Source: Streptomyces griseoflavus (GTDB taxonomy: Bacteria; Actinomycetota; Actinomycetes; Streptomycetales; Streptomycetaceae). From it: a stretch of 64,000 nucleotides of DNA. A program made the translations under genes and the position numbers. A model generated the notes under the pieces. It ran no database searches. It worked only from the letters and a program-made list of their open reading frames with translations, and had not been told where the DNA came from. Every line of letters starts with the position of its first letter. Position 1 is the stretch's first letter. Below are positions 43,007 through 52,214 of the stretch, piece by piece. The stretch lies in the NCBI RefSeq assembly GCF_014649995.1, contig NZ_BMUC01000001.1, positions 1-64,000 on the forward strand, written 5' to 3'.

Positions 43007-44365
43007 ATGACAGCCCCCAGCGGTCGCTGGATCGAGCAGTGGGACCCGGAGGACGAGACCTTCTGGAACCGGACCGGAGAGCGGATCGCCCGCCGCAATC
43101 TCCTCTTCTCCGTGCTGTCCGAGCACATCGGCTTCTCGATCTGGACGATGTGGTCCGTGCTGGTGCTCTTCATGGGCCCGGAGTACGGGCTCACCCCGGC
43201 CGACAAGTTCCTGCTGACGTCGATGGTCACCCTGGTCGGCGCCGTGGTCAGGGTCCCCTACACCTTCGCCGTCGCGGTGTTCGGCGGACGGAACTGGACG
43301 GTGATCAGCGCGGCGCTGCTGCTGGTGCCCACCGTCGCCGCGTTCGCCGTGATGGAGCCGGGCACCTCCTTCTCCACGTTCCTGCTGGTCGGCCTGCTGG
43401 CCGGCATCGGCGGCGGCAACTTCGCCTCCTCCATGACCAACATCAACGCCTTCTTCCCGCTGCGGAAGAAGGGCTGGGCGCTCGGCCTGAACGCCGGCGG
43501 CGGCAACATCGGCGTCCCGGTGATCCAGATCGCCGCGCTCGCGATCATCGGCGCGAGCGGCGGACCGAGGGTGCTGCTCGGCCTCTACATCCCGCTGATC
43601 GTCGCCGCCGCCGTGCTCGCCGCCCTGTACATGGACAACCTCGCCTCGGTGCGCAACGACACCGGTGCCGCCAGGGACGCCGCGCGCGACCCGCACACCT
43701 GGATCATGTCCTTCCTCTACATCGGCACCTTCGGCTCGTTCATCGGCTACAGCTTCGCCTTCGGGCAGGTGCTCCAGAACCAGTTCGACCGCACCCCGCT
43801 CGAAGCCGCCTACGTGACCTTCGTCGGTCCGCTGCTCGGCTCCCTGATCCGCCCGGTGGGGGGCAGGCTCGCCGACCGGTACGGCGGTGCGCGGATCACG
43901 CTGGGGAACTTCGTCGCCATGGGCGCGGCGACGGCGGTGCTGGTCGTCGCCTCCATGCAGAAGTCGCTCGCGCTGTTCACCGTGGCCTTCGTGGTGCTCT
44001 TCGTGCTGACCGGCCTCGGCAACGGGTCGACGTACAAGATGATCCCCGGCATCTTCCAGGCGAAGGCACACGCCGTCGGGCTGCGCGGCGACGCGGCGGA
44101 CGCGTACGGGCGGCGGCTGTCCGGGGCGGCCATGGGGCTGATCGGCGCGGTCGGCGCGCTCGGCGGCGTCGGCATCAACCTGGCGTTCCGCCAGTCCTTC
44201 CTCTCCCACGGCTCCGGCACCGGCGCGTTCGTGGCGTTCCTCGCCTGCTACGCCGTCTGCTTCGCGGTCACCTGGGCGGTATACCTTCGACGCCCGGCGG
44301 CCCGTACGGGTGACACCGTCCCGGCTCGGGAGGAGAAGTCGCAGCTCAGCTACGCCGACGTGTGA
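43007..44365 (+). CDS. narK: NarK-type nitrate/nitrite MFS transporter
   Basis: A 452-residue major facilitator with about twelve helices and the nitrate/nitrite porter signatures: a first helix region FSVLSEHIGFSIWTMWSV, and the two glycine-rich motifs GGGNFASSMTNINAFFP and ALGLNAGGGNIGVP. An arginine in VVRVPYTF lies where the substrate-binding Arg of NarK is found. The ATG at 43007 is preceded by GTGGAGG. It is followed by nnaR on the same strand and carries a GlnR-like site upstream, so nitrogen-dependent expression is expected. Confidence 0.92.
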   Translation: MTAPSGRWIEQWDPEDETFWNRTGERIARRNLLFSVLSEHIGFSIWTMWSVLVLFMGPEYGLTPADKFLLTSMVTLVGAVVRVPYTFAVAVFGGRNWTVISAALLLVPTVAAFAVMEPGTSFSTFLLVGLLAGIGGGNFASSMTNINAFFPLRKKGWALGLNAGGGNIGVPVIQIAALAIIGASGGPRVLLGLYIPLIVAAAVLAALYMDNLASVRNDTGAARDAARDPHTWIMSFLYIGTFGSFIGYSFAFGQVLQNQFDRTPLEAAYVTFVGPLLGSLIRPVGGRLADRYGGARITLGNFVAMGAATAVLVVASMQKSLALFTVAFVVLFVLTGLGNGSTYKMIPGIFQAKAHAVGLRGDAADAYGRRLSGAAMGLIGAVGALGGVGINLAFRQSFLSHGSGTGAFVAFLACYAVCFAVTWAVYLRRPAARTGDTVPAREEKSQLSYADV

Positions 44366-44495
44366 CGCGTCATGACGTAACACTGGTGACATGCGGCCGA
44401 ACCGAGCCCGTCACGCATCGTTGACAGGCTCGGCCGGCAGGGAGGTGGAGCCGCACCTCCCCGCGGTACGCCGACTCGAGCGCGGGACGAGAGCC

Positions 44496-45650
44496 ATGGA
44501 CGACGAACAAGAGCAGCCACCGGAGCACGGTCCCCTCGCGGGGTTCACCGTGGGGGTGACCGCGGCGCGCCGTGCCGACGAGCTGGGCGCGCTGCTGGAG
44601 CGGCGCGGAGCGGCGGTGCTGCACGCCCCGGCCCTGCGGATCGTGCCGCTGGCCGACGACAGCGAACTGCTGGCCGCCACGAAGGACCTCATCGGGCGGG
44701 TCCCGGACATCGCGGTCGCCACCACCGCCATCGGCTTCCGGGGCTGGGTGGAGGCCGCCGACGGCTGGGGCCTCGGCGAGGACCTGCTGGCCCGGCTGCG
44801 CGGGGTGCGGATCCTGGCGCGCGGGCCGAAGGTGAAGGGCGCGATCCGGGCGGCGGGACTGACCGAGGAGTGGTCCCCGGCGTCGGAGTCCATGGCCGAG
44901 GTACTCGACCGGCTGCTGGAGGAGGGCGTCGACGGGCTGCGGATCGCCGTCCAGCTGCACGGTGAGCCGCTGCCCGGCTTCGTGGAGTCGCTGCGGGCCG
45001 CGGGAGCGGAGGTGGTCGGGGTGCCGGTCTACCGGTGGCTCCCGCCGGAGGACCTCGGCCCGGTGGACCGTCTCGTCGACGCCACCGTCGCCCGCGCCCT
45101 GGACGCCGTCACCTTCACCAGCGCGCCCGCGGCCGCGTCCCTGCTGTCGCGCGCCGGGGAACGCGGGCTGCTGGACGACCTGCTGGCCGCCCTCGGCCAC
45201 GACGTGCTGTCCGCCTGCGTCGGCCCGGTCACCGCGCTGCCGTTGCAGGCCCGCGGCATCGACACCGTGCAGCCCGAACGCTTCCGGCTCGGCCCGCTGG
45301 TGCAGTTGCTCTGCCGGGAACTGCCCGCGCGGGCGCGCGCCCTGCCCGTCGCCGGGCACCGGATCGAGATCCGGGGGCACGCGGTGGTGGTGGACGGCGC
45401 CCTCAGACCCGTACCGCCGGCCGGGATGTCCCTGCTGCGGGCGCTGTCCCGCCGGCCCGGCTGGGTCGTGCCCCGTGCCGAGCTGCTGCGCGCCCTGCCG
45501 GGCGCGGGCCGCGACGAGCACGCGGTGGAGACCGCGATGGCCCGCCTGCGCGCCGCCCTCGGCGCCCCGAAACTGATCCAGACGGTCGTCAAGCGCGGCT
45601 ACCGCCTCGCCCTGGACCCGGCGGCCGACACCAAGTACGGGGACGGCTGA
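44496..45650 (+). CDS. nnaR: NnaR-type regulator: uroporphyrinogen-III synthase-like domain with winged helix
   Basis: A 384-residue fusion. Residues about 10-265 have the HemD/uroporphyrinogen-III synthase fold (FTVGVTAARRADELGALLERRG, ILARGPKVKGAIRAAGL, AVTFTSAPAAASLLS). Residues about 285-375 are an OmpR/PhoB-type winged helix (SLLRALSRRPGWVVPRAELLRALPG, HAVETAMARLRAALG, IQTVVKRGYRLAL). In S. coelicolor this protein (NnaR) acts with GlnR on nitrate and nitrite genes, possibly linking sirohaem supply to nitrite reductase demand. ATG 44496 is chosen from homology and GGGACGAGAG upstream; the frame is open to 44391. Catalytic activity of the HemD half cannot be judged here. Confidence 0.9.
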   Translation: MDDEQEQPPEHGPLAGFTVGVTAARRADELGALLERRGAAVLHAPALRIVPLADDSELLAATKDLIGRVPDIAVATTAIGFRGWVEAADGWGLGEDLLARLRGVRILARGPKVKGAIRAAGLTEEWSPASESMAEVLDRLLEEGVDGLRIAVQLHGEPLPGFVESLRAAGAEVVGVPVYRWLPPEDLGPVDRLVDATVARALDAVTFTSAPAAASLLSRAGERGLLDDLLAALGHDVLSACVGPVTALPLQARGIDTVQPERFRLGPLVQLLCRELPARARALPVAGHRIEIRGHAVVVDGALRPVPPAGMSLLRALSRRPGWVVPRAELLRALPGAGRDEHAVETAMARLRAALGAPKLIQTVVKRGYRLALDPAADTKYGDG

Positions 45651-45759
45651 GCGCGGGGGGTTCCGGGGGCCGTGGCGGGCGGGCACTGTGGGAGGAGAAC
45701 GGATTCCCGGATCGCTCACCGGCCCCGCGCGCGGGGCGACCCTAGGCGGTGGCAGGAAC

Positions 45760-46353
45760 ATGGCACTGGGCACGGTCACGGCGTCCCACGAGCTGAGGTT
45801 CGACACCGGGCGGGTCTGCCTGGATCTGCTCGCGACCACCCATCCCGAGGAACGGCTCGACTCCGCGGCGGTGCTGCGCGCCTGGATCGCCGGCTCCGGA
45901 CTCGTGCCCCAGGGCACCACGCTGGCCCACGCGGACGGCTCCTGGCTGCCGGCCTTCCGTGAACTGCGCGGGCTGCTCGTGACGTTGGTGCGCGGCCGGC
46001 CCGCGCCCGGCGTCCCCTCGTACGACCTCGCGCTCGCCCGGATCAACGAACTCGCCCGCGCCGCGCCCCCGGCGCCCCGCGCCGTGCCCGCCGAGGACGG
46101 CACCCTGGTGCGCCGCCTGGCCGGACCGCCCGGCCGGGCCGCGCTCCTCGCGGCCCTCGCGCGGGACGCGGTGGACCTGCTCACCGACCCCGCCGCCCGC
46201 GCGAGCCTCAGGCAGTGCGAGGGCGACAACTGCCCCATCGTCTACGTCGACACCTCCCGCGGCCGCAGGCGGCGCTGGTGCTCCAGCGAGGTCTGCGGGA
46301 ACCGGGAACGCGTGGCCCGCCACCGCCGCCGCGCGGCCCTCGCCCGCGCCTGA
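45760..46353 (+). CDS. ABATE/CGNR zinc-finger protein, putative transcription factor
   Basis: A 197-residue protein with an N-terminal ABATE-type alpha-helical domain (LRFDTGRVCLDLLATTH) and a C-terminal CGNR zinc finger (CEGDNCPIVYVDTSRGRRRRWCS then CGNRERVARHRRR). In this family the finger binds zinc and probably DNA, with the helical domain as a sensor. ATG 45760 follows GGCAGGAAC. It is not obviously in an operon. Confidence 0.87.
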   Translation: MALGTVTASHELRFDTGRVCLDLLATTHPEERLDSAAVLRAWIAGSGLVPQGTTLAHADGSWLPAFRELRGLLVTLVRGRPAPGVPSYDLALARINELARAAPPAPRAVPAEDGTLVRRLAGPPGRAALLAALARDAVDLLTDPAARASLRQCEGDNCPIVYVDTSRGRRRRWCSSEVCGNRERVARHRRRAALARA

Positions 46354-46651
46354 CGGAACGTCCGGTTCAACTTCACCGCCGTGCCTGCGGCTTCCGCGTG
46401 CCGTGCGGACGGACATCGCCGAAGTGACGTCCGTTACACCTCCGTTCACTCCCGCCGCTCCCCGGCTCGGGACATCACTCCTGTCGCTGTGTCGGAAATG
46501 TAAAGAAGTGGCGGGGGGAATGTGGGCTCATGTCCCGGTCGGGGCGCCGGCCCGCAGAAAACCGCCCTCTTTCTTTGAACACCCCACCCCCGCCGTCCGT
46601 ACCGGTTGTCGAGCGACCGACTGGGGGATCCCCCGGACACCGGAGGTGGGC

Positions 46652-47230
46652 GTGCGCAAGGATGCGGCCGTGGCCAATGAACGTGGAGCGAGGGCCCGAC
46701 ATCGCATGTCCTCACAGCCCTCGGAACCCGACGAGGAGCTGATGCGTGCGCTGTATCGCGAGCACGCCGGACCGTTGCTGGCCTACGTCCTGCGGCTGGT
46801 CGCCGGAGACCGGCAGCGCGCCGAGGACGTCGTACAGGAAACGCTCATCCGTGCCTGGAAGAACGCCGGTCAGCTCAATCGGGCCACCGGTTCGGTACGC
46901 CCCTGGCTGGTGACGGTCGCCCGGCGCATCGTCATCGACGGCCACCGCAGCCGGCAGGCCCGGCCGCAGGAGGTCGATCCGTCGCCGCTGGAGGTCATCC
47001 CCGCGGAGGACGAGATCGACAAGGCGCTGTGGCTGATGACGCTGTCGGACGCGCTCGACGACCTGACCCCGGCTCACCGGGAGGTCCTCGTCGAGACGTA
47101 CTTCAAAGGGCGTACCGTCAATGAGGCGGCACAGACACTCGGCATACCGAGCGGCACCGTCCGTTCCCGGGTGTTCTACGCCCTGCGGTCGATGAAGCTG
47201 GCTCTGGAGGAGCGGGGGGTGACGGCGTGA
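46652..47230 (+). CDS. ECF RNA polymerase sigma factor (SigL-like)
   Basis: A 192-residue extracytoplasmic-function sigma factor. Region 2 is clear (LYREHAGPLLAYVLRLVAGDRQRAEDVVQETLIRAW, then VRPWLVTVARRIVIDGHRSRQ), as is region 4 (LTPAHREVLVETYFKGRTVNEAAQTLGIPSGTVRSRVFYALRSMK). GTG 46652 is chosen because GGAGG lies five bases upstream; the open frame upstream to 46403 is not coding-like. The stop overlaps the ATG of a zinc anti-sigma gene (TGATG). It resembles SigL of Mycobacterium in sequence and partner. The 298-bp upstream gap has TGAACA at 46576, a possible ECF -35 element, but no convincing -10 at the right distance. Confidence 0.92.
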   Translation: MRKDAAVANERGARARHRMSSQPSEPDEELMRALYREHAGPLLAYVLRLVAGDRQRAEDVVQETLIRAWKNAGQLNRATGSVRPWLVTVARRIVIDGHRSRQARPQEVDPSPLEVIPAEDEIDKALWLMTLSDALDDLTPAHREVLVETYFKGRTVNEAAQTLGIPSGTVRSRVFYALRSMKLALEERGVTA

Positions 47231-48066
47231 TGAGTGTGTACGGGGGAAACCAGGGATTCGGCACGGGCGGTACGGGTATGTCTGGTGCCATGGAGGGATC
47301 ACCGGTGCCGAACGAGCACGAGACCGTCGGCGCCTACGCCCTCGGCATCCTCGACGACGCCGAAGCCACCGCCTTCGAGGCGCACCTCGCGTCCTGCGAG
47401 TGGTGCGCCCAGCAGCTCGACGAACTCGCCGGCATGGAACCGATGCTGGCCGCGCTCGCGGACCTGCCCGGCACCGGGACGCCCGCGCTGGGCGAGTCCC
47501 TGTCCGCCAAGCCCTCGCCCCGCGTGGTGGAGAAGCTGGTCGACGAGGTCGCCGAGCGCCGCGCGCGCAAGCGCCGCCGCAACTTCTACATGGTGGCCGC
47601 CGCGGGCGCGCTGATCGTCAGCGGTCCGTTCGTGGCCGTCGCCGCGAGCGGCGGGGACAGCGAGGGCGGAGGCGGGAGCGGCACCAACCGGACGCTCGCG
47701 GCGGACTCCGCCAAGGACGCCTTCGACGGCATCTCCGACAAGATCTCCGCGACCGACCCCGGCACCAAGGTCACCGCGACCGTGGCGCTCCAGGAGAAGA
47801 CCTGGGGCACCGGCACGGTGCTGGAGCTGAAGAACGTCACCGGGCCGCTGAAGTGCTCGCTGATCGCCGTCGGCAAGAACGGCGAGCGGGAGACCGTCAC
47901 GTCCTGGTCCGTCCCGGAGTGGGGCTACGGCATGCCGGACGCCACGTCCGACAAGGGCAGGCAGCCGCTCTACATCGAGGGCGGAGCGGCCTTCGACCCG
48001 AACGACATCGACCACTTCGAGGTCAGGTCCTTCGGCGGCGACGTGCTGGTCGAGGTCGACGCGTAG
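47230..48066 (+). CDS. Zinc-binding anti-sigma factor (RslA-like), membrane-anchored
   Basis: A 278-residue protein. The cytoplasmic anti-sigma domain carries the ZAS motif His52-xxx-Cys56-xx-Cys59 in AFEAHLASCEWCAQQ, preceded by a helix HETVGAYALGILDDAEA. A single helix (FYMVAAAGALIVSGPFVAVAAS, about 118-139) leads to an external domain of about 130 residues with one cysteine (LKCSLIAVG). It should hold the upstream sigma factor and release it on redox or envelope stress. A start further in, at ATG 47278 or 47290, is possible because the first 25 residues are low complexity. Confidence 0.9.
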   Translation: MSVYGGNQGFGTGGTGMSGAMEGSPVPNEHETVGAYALGILDDAEATAFEAHLASCEWCAQQLDELAGMEPMLAALADLPGTGTPALGESLSAKPSPRVVEKLVDEVAERRARKRRRNFYMVAAAGALIVSGPFVAVAASGGDSEGGGGSGTNRTLAADSAKDAFDGISDKISATDPGTKVTATVALQEKTWGTGTVLELKNVTGPLKCSLIAVGKNGERETVTSWSVPEWGYGMPDATSDKGRQPLYIEGGAAFDPNDIDHFEVRSFGGDVLVEVDA

Positions 48067-48126
48067 CCGTCCGGTGCCCCCTTCGCGTACGGTTGACGGC
48101 TGCCCAGCACGTCAGAAGGGGGCCCG

Positions 48127-50424
48127 GTGGCCGCTCAGGCTCAACAGGAAACCGCGGTCGAAACGGTTCACGACTCCGTTCGGGACCGCGAGATCCGAGT
48201 CGAACAGGAACACCTGGACCGGGTGTACCGGCGCCTCGAGGAGAAGATCCACGAGGCGGAGTTCCTCATGGCCGACGCCGCCCGGCGCGGTCACGTCGGT
48301 ACGCCCGGCGCCCTCGCCGAGCGGGACGCCCAGGTCTTCCGGGCCGGCATCCACCTCAACCGGCTGAACAACGAGTACGAGGACTTCCTCTTCGGCCGGA
48401 TCGACCTGCTGCCCGGCAAGGACGGCAAGAAGGGCCCGGACGGCGCGTACACCGCCGTCGAGCCCGCCGACGGGGCCATCAGGGACGACAACACCGCCGA
48501 CATCGCCGAGACGCTGCACATCGGCCGGATCGGTGTCCTCGACGAGGACTACGCCCCGCTGGTCATCGACTGGCGGGCCCCCGCGGCCGCGCCGTTCTAC
48601 CGCTCCACCCCGGTCGACCCCGGCCGCGTCGTGCGGCGCCGCGTCATCCGCTCCAAGGGCCGCCGGGTGCGCAGCGTCGAGGACGACCTGATGCGCCCCG
48701 AGCTGAAGGCGTCCCTGGACGGCCGCGAGCTGCCGGTGATCGGCGACGGCGCCCTGATGGCCGCGCTCGGCCAGGCCCGTACGCACACCATGCGCGACAT
48801 CGTCGCGTCCATCCAGGCCGAGCAGGACCTGGTGATCCGCGCCCCCGCCGCCTCCGTGACGTACGTCGAGGGCGGCCCCGGCACCGGCAAGACCGCCGTC
48901 GCCCTGCACCGCGCGGCCTACCTGCTCTACCAGGACCGGCGCCGGTACGCGGGCGGCATCCTGATCGTCTCGCCCACCCCGCTCCTGGTCGCCTACACCG
49001 AGGGCGTGCTGCCCTCCCTCGGCGAGGAGGGCCAGGTCGCCATCCGCGCCATCGGCTCCCTCGTCGACGGCGCCGAGGCCACGCTGTACGACTCCCCGTC
49101 GGTGGCCCGCGCCAAGGGCTCGTACCGCATGCTCAAGGTGCTGCGGAAGGCCGCGCGCGGGGCGCTGGAACGAAACGATCCGCCGCGGCGGCTGCGGGTC
49201 GTCGCCTTCGGCCGCCGCCTGGAGCTGGAGGGGGAGGAACTGGACGCCGTCCGCCGCAGCGCCCTCGGCGGCACCGCCCCCGTCAACCTGCTGCGCCCCC
49301 GCGCCCGCAAGCTGCTCCTGGACGCCCTGTGGGCACGCTCCGGCGCCGCGGGCCGGCACACCGACCCGGAGCTCGCCGCCGAGCTGCGCTCCTCCTTCGA
49401 CGAGGACATCACCTCCGAGGACGACTTCACCGCCTTCCTCGACGCCTGGTGGCCCGAGCTGACCCCGGCCGCCGTGCTGGACGCCATGGCCGACGAGCGG
49501 CGCCTCGGCCGCTGGGCCCGGCGGATCCTCAACCCGGGCGAGGTCCGCAAGGTCGCCCGCTCGCTGAAGCGGGAGGGGCGGACCGTGCACGACATCGCGA
49601 TGCTCGACGAGCTCCAGGCGCTCCTCGGCGCCCCCGCCCGCCCCCGCAGGAAGCGCGAGCTCGACCCGCTGGACCAGCTCACCGGCCTGGAGGAGCTGAT
49701 GCCGGTGCGCGAGGAGACGCAGCGCGAGCGGGCCGAGCGGCTGGCCCAGGAACGCGTCGAGTACGCGCACGTCATCGTCGACGAGGCGCAGGACCTCACG
49801 CCGATGCAGTGGCGCATGGTCGGCCGTCGCGGCCGGCACGCCACCTGGACGGTCGTCGGCGACCCGGCCCAGTCGTCCTGGTCCGATCCCGACGAGGCCG
49901 CCCAGGCCCGCGACGAGGCCCTCGGCAGCCGCCCCCGCCGCCGTTTCGAGCTCACGGTGAACTACCGCAACCCGGCGGAGATCGCCGAGCTGGCGTCCAG
50001 GGTGCTCGCCCTCGCCATGCCCGGTTCCACGTCACCGAGGGCCGTACGGTCCACCGGTGTGCGGCCGCGGTTCGCCGTGGTGGACCAGGCGCTGGGGGAG
50101 ACGGTGCGCGCGGAGGCGGCCCGGCTGCTGGACCGGGTGGACGGCACGGTCGGCGTGGTCGTCGCCATGCAGCGCCGCGAGGAGGCCGCCCGCTGGCTGG
50201 AGGGGCTCGGCGACCGCGTGGTGGCGCTCGGCAGCCTGGAGGCCAAGGGTCTGGAGTACGACGCGTCGATCGTGGTCTCCCCCGCGGAGATCGCCGACGA
50301 GTCCCCGGCCGGCCTGCGCGTGCTGTACGTCGCCCTCACCCGGGCCACGCAGCAGCTCACGGTGGTCTCGGCGGACCGCGACGAGCCCGACGCCGACGGG
50401 GTGCCCGATCTGCTGAGGGACTGA
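48127..50424 (+). CDS. HelD-type UvrD-like ATPase that recycles RNA polymerase
   Basis: A 765-residue superfamily 1 ATPase. An N-terminal coiled-coil arm (about 20-90) is followed by the HelD hallmark LHIGRIGVLDEDYAPLVIDWRAPAAAPFY, Walker A GGPGTGKTAVALHRAAYLLY (about 250), Walker B VIVDEAQDLTPMQW (about 552) and late motifs ending SLEAKGLEYDASIVV. HelD proteins push into stalled RNA polymerase and free it from nucleic acid; Streptomyces relatives also give rifamycin tolerance. No rifamycin-associated element (GGGGCTTGC-type dyad) is present upstream, so this is more likely the housekeeping copy. The GTG start at 48127 follows AGAAGGGGG. Confidence 0.9.
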   Translation: MAAQAQQETAVETVHDSVRDREIRVEQEHLDRVYRRLEEKIHEAEFLMADAARRGHVGTPGALAERDAQVFRAGIHLNRLNNEYEDFLFGRIDLLPGKDGKKGPDGAYTAVEPADGAIRDDNTADIAETLHIGRIGVLDEDYAPLVIDWRAPAAAPFYRSTPVDPGRVVRRRVIRSKGRRVRSVEDDLMRPELKASLDGRELPVIGDGALMAALGQARTHTMRDIVASIQAEQDLVIRAPAASVTYVEGGPGTGKTAVALHRAAYLLYQDRRRYAGGILIVSPTPLLVAYTEGVLPSLGEEGQVAIRAIGSLVDGAEATLYDSPSVARAKGSYRMLKVLRKAARGALERNDPPRRLRVVAFGRRLELEGEELDAVRRSALGGTAPVNLLRPRARKLLLDALWARSGAAGRHTDPELAAELRSSFDEDITSEDDFTAFLDAWWPELTPAAVLDAMADERRLGRWARRILNPGEVRKVARSLKREGRTVHDIAMLDELQALLGAPARPRRKRELDPLDQLTGLEELMPVREETQRERAERLAQERVEYAHVIVDEAQDLTPMQWRMVGRRGRHATWTVVGDPAQSSWSDPDEAAQARDEALGSRPRRRFELTVNYRNPAEIAELASRVLALAMPGSTSPRAVRSTGVRPRFAVVDQALGETVRAEAARLLDRVDGTVGVVVAMQRREEAARWLEGLGDRVVALGSLEAKGLEYDASIVVSPAEIADESPAGLRVLYVALTRATQQLTVVSADRDEPDADGVPDLLRD

Positions 50425-50501
50425 CGCCGGAGGTCCGCCCGGGCACCCCGGAAAAGCGGTTGTGCCACGGGAATGGTCACACGGCATCCGTTTGTTAGCC
50501 T

Positions 50502-50643
50502 GGACGTGGCACCGGCCCGATCCAAGCCCCCGGGCCCAACCTTCGTCGCTACGAGCGACCACTTGCCGCGAGGCGAGCATGGCGGGTCGGTGTCACCAGC
50601 GTTCGAGAGGTCCACGTCACGTGAAGTGACGTGGACCTCTTTC
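50502..50643 (+). ncRNA. Candidate small RNA between the HelD gene and the malic enzyme gene
   Basis: This RNA lies inside a 380-bp gap (50425-50804). TAGCCT (50496-50501) could be a -10 element with TGGTCA 16 bp earlier. A hairpin GTCGCT-ACG-AGCGAC lies at 50545-50559, and the segment ends in a perfect 15-bp terminator stem (50606-50640) followed by TTT. The reading frames inside are not coding-like. I recall that a small RNA was reported in the equivalent S. coelicolor gap (named scr2952), but cannot confirm it. The alternative is a leader or attenuator for the malic enzyme gene, whose start is 160 bp further on. Confidence 0.55.
50606..50643 (+). terminator. Strong intrinsic terminator
   Basis: AGAGGTCCACGTCAC (50606-50620), loop GTGAA, GTGACGTGGACCTCT (50626-50640), then TTTC. 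The stem has no mismatch. It is 180 bp beyond the HelD gene stop, too far to be only that gene's terminator. Confidence 0.85.
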
Positions 50644-50804
50644 GTTGCCACCCCACCACCCCTTGGGTGGAAAATGGTTTCCGTCATACGGTAACCGTCG
50701 GTGAACAAAACGTCCGCAATCCAAGGCGGCTACCGCGTACTCAGCGGTAGGTGCGACGATCGGACAGCACATTCGCGACACGGTAAAAGCAGAGGAAGTC
50801 GGCC

Positions 50805-52214
50805 ATGGCAACGGCGCCCAGCGTCTCCTACTCGATGACCATCCGGCTGGAGGTGCCCGCGGGTGGAACCGCGGTCTCCCAGCTCACCGGGGCAGTCGAG
50901 TCCCACGGAGGCTCGGTGACCGGCCTCGACGTGACGGCGTCCGGCCACGAACGGCTCCGCATCGACGTCACCATCGCCGCCACCTCCACCGCACACGCCG
51001 ACGAGATCGTCGAACAGCTGCGCGGCATCGAGGGCGTCACCCTGGGCAAGGTCTCCGACCGTACGTTCCTGATGCACCTCGGCGGCAAGATCGAGATGGC
51101 GTCGAAGCACCCCATCCGCAACCGTGACGACCTCTCCATGGTCTACACGCCCGGTGTGGCCCGGGTCTGCATGGCGATCGCCGAGAACCCCGAGGACGCC
51201 CGCCGCCTGACCATCAAGCGCAACTCCGTTGCGGTCGTGACGGACGGCTCCGCCGTGCTGGGCCTGGGCAACATCGGCCCCAAGGCCGCGCTGCCGGTGA
51301 TGGAGGGCAAGGCCGCCCTGTTCAAGCGGTTCGCCGGCATCGACGCCTGGCCGCTCTGCCTGGACACCCAGGACACCGACGCGATCGTCGAGATCGTCAA
51401 GGCCATCGCCCCGGGCTTCGCCGGCATCAACCTCGAGGACATCTCCGCGCCCCGCTGCTTCGAGATCGAGGCCCGGCTGCGCGAGGCGCTCGACATCCCC
51501 GTCTTCCACGACGACCAGCACGGCACCGCGATCGTCGTGCTCGCCGCGCTCACCAACGCGCTGCGGGTCACCGGCAAGCCGATCGACGGCATCCGCGTCG
51601 TGATGTCCGGCGCCGGCGCGGCCGGCACGGCCATCCTGAAGCTGCTGCTCGCCGCCGGTGTGAAGAACGCCGTGGTGGCCGACATCCACGGGGTCGTGCA
51701 CGCGGGCCGCGAGGACCTGGTGGACGCCGCCCCCGGTTCCGCCCTGTGCTGGATCGCCGACAACACCAACCCCGAGAACCTCACCGGCACGCTGAAGGAG
51801 GCCGTGCGCGGCGCGGACGTCTTCATCGGCGTCTCCGCGCCCAACGTTCTCGACGGCGAGGACATCGCGGCGATGGCCGACGGTGCGGTCGTGTTCGCGC
51901 TCGCGAACCCCGACCCCGAGGTCGACCCGGCAATCGCCCGTCAGACTGCGGCCGTTGTGGCCACCGGCCGCTCCGACTTCCCCAACCAGATCAACAACGT
52001 GCTGGTGTTCCCGGGTGTGTTCCGCGGCCTGCTGGACGCGCAGTCCCGCACCGTCAACACGGAGATGATGCTGGCCGCCGCGAAGGCGCTCGCCGACGTG
52101 GTGACCGAGGACGAGCTGAACCCCAACTACATCATCCCCAGCGTGTTCAACGACAAGGTCGCGGGCGCGGTCGCCGGTGCGGTGCGCGACGCGGCGAAGG
52201 CCGTCGGAGCCTAG
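50805..52214 (+). CDS. NAD(P)-dependent malic enzyme with N-terminal ACT domain
   Basis: A 469-residue oxaloacetate-decarboxylating malate dehydrogenase converting malate to pyruvate and CO2. Residues about 8-80 are an ACT-like regulatory domain. The catalytic part follows, with VYTPGVARVCMAIAE, SAVLGLGNIGPKAALPVMEGKA, NLEDISAPRCFEIE (metal site), FHDDQHGTAIV and the Rossmann motif MSGAGAAGTAILKLL. The C-terminus ends after IIPSVFNDKVAGAVA. The ACT domain suggests allosteric control. It is preceded by the small RNA and terminator. AAAGCAGAGGAAG is the ribosome site. Confidence 0.93.
   Translation: MATAPSVSYSMTIRLEVPAGGTAVSQLTGAVESHGGSVTGLDVTASGHERLRIDVTIAATSTAHADEIVEQLRGIEGVTLGKVSDRTFLMHLGGKIEMASKHPIRNRDDLSMVYTPGVARVCMAIAENPEDARRLTIKRNSVAVVTDGSAVLGLGNIGPKAALPVMEGKAALFKRFAGIDAWPLCLDTQDTDAIVEIVKAIAPGFAGINLEDISAPRCFEIEARLREALDIPVFHDDQHGTAIVVLAALTNALRVTGKPIDGIRVVMSGAGAAGTAILKLLLAAGVKNAVVADIHGVVHAGREDLVDAAPGSALCWIADNTNPENLTGTLKEAVRGADVFIGVSAPNVLDGEDIAAMADGAVVFALANPDPEVDPAIARQTAAVVATGRSDFPNQINNVLVFPGVFRGLLDAQSRTVNTEMMLAAAKALADVVTEDELNPNYIIPSVFNDKVAGAVAGAVRDAAKAVGA

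Noticed and set aside
46403-46651. Longer N-terminus of the sigma factor
   Set aside because: The sequence is unlike ECF sigma factors, contains promoter-like AT-rich tracts, and GTG 46652 has GGAGG at ideal distance.
48067-48126. Rifamycin-associated element upstream of the HelD-type gene
   Set aside because: No GGGGCTTGC-type dyad is found in the 60-bp gap, so the HelR resistance label is not supported.
50502-50643. 6C RNA or a known riboswitch
   Set aside because: The C run has only five cytosines and is not in a hairpin loop pair, and I see no recognised aptamer pattern.
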